Origin: an uncultured Roseobacter sp.
GTDB lineage: Bacteria; Pseudomonadota; Alphaproteobacteria; Rhodobacterales; Rhodobacteraceae
Length of the DNA stretch: 64,000 bases
Assembly (NCBI GenBank): GCA_947501635.1
Contig: CANMWT010000010.1
Coordinates: 48,043-112,042, forward strand
Reading direction: 5' to 3'
Shown: piece by piece, positions 63,981 through 64,000 of the stretch
Numbering within the stretch: position 1 is the stretch's first letter
Layout: the number at the start of each line of letters is the position of its first letter
Notes under the pieces: generated by a model
The model's database searches: none
Told to the model about the DNA's origin: nothing
What the model saw: only the letters and a program-made list of their open reading frames with translations
Program-made: the position numbers and the translations under genes

Positions 63981-64000
63981 ATGATGAAGTATCGGACGCG
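63981..64000 (+). mobile_element. Start of IS30-family-like transposase, cut by window edge
   Basis: The last 20 bases read ATGATGAAGTATCGGACGCG, that is MMKYRTR. MKYRTR is the usual start of IS30-family transposases in Rhodobacterales, and a GGAG site lies 6-9 bases upstream. Only six complete codons are visible, so the call is provisional; the sequence GTCGACGCAACAC near 63938-63955 may be part of the element end. Confidence 0.5.

Noticed and set aside
63700..63981. Rightward 93-codon open frame
   Set aside because: It overlaps the IS3 relic on the other strand, is Cys/Trp-rich and has no ribosome binding site.

Overview
The window reads as a chromosomal segment of an alphaproteobacterium, most likely the Roseobacter group of the Rhodobacterales. 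The grounds are a ribosomal protein L21 with a long Ala/Lys linker and helix-hairpin-helix tail, a stand-alone MTHFR plus pterin-binding methyltransferase module next to a 'virulence factor' family protein, an L-cysteate sulfo-lyase-like gene, and many ABC importers for small organic compounds. No genus can be named from the sequence alone. Genes are tightly packed, with many ATGA, TGATG and GTGA overlaps.

Layout. 0-5 kb: obgE (cut by the window edge), a GNAT acetyltransferase, a LysE exporter, rpmA, rplU and two tandem DUF2059 proteins. 5.1 kb: tRNA-Ser(CGA). 5.3-12 kb: a tight minus-strand catabolic operon, hyuA, hyuB, aminotransferase, Asp/Glu-racemase-like enzyme, a 31-codon coupled sORF and a 2-hydroxyacid dehydrogenase. 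12.2-15.3 kb: a 1009-residue ABC-exporter-like protein whose nucleotide-binding domain has lost every catalytic motif and carries a large insert and a cyclic-nucleotide-binding tail. 15.5-18.3 kb: a small protein, an orphan periplasmic sensor-like domain, rlmE and ppx/gppA. 18.5-20.9 kb: one-carbon/methionine module. 21.1-29.5 kb: chemotaxis genes (STAS, cheY, cheA, cheW, cheR, cheY, an unknown, then cheB-cheD on the other strand), split by 1.7 kb of transposase debris. 29.6-36 kb: acyl-CoA dehydrogenase, AttEFGH-type exporter and a renalase-like FAD protein. 36.2-42.7 kb: alpha/beta hydrolase, ProXWV-type importer, cuyA-like lyase and a divergent LysR regulator. 43-45.4 kb: SAF-domain oxidoreductase and an inositol-monophosphatase-family enzyme. 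45.4-55.7 kb: an AfuABC-like importer, Nudix hydrolase, DeoR regulator, PhnDCEE-like importer and HAD phosphatase, which together look like an organophosphate acquisition region. 57.3-63.6 kb: a sugar ABC importer with an SMP-30 lactonase and a cupin. IS6 debris lies upstream of this cassette, and IS3 debris plus the start of an IS30 transposase lie downstream.

Most likely candidates for undescribed biology are the catalytically dead ABC/cNMP protein (12.2-15.3 kb), the hyu-aminotransferase-racemase-dehydrogenase operon (5.3-12 kb), and the double-transporter/double-phosphatase region (44.6-55.7 kb). Functions are read from motifs and gene order only; no database search was possible.
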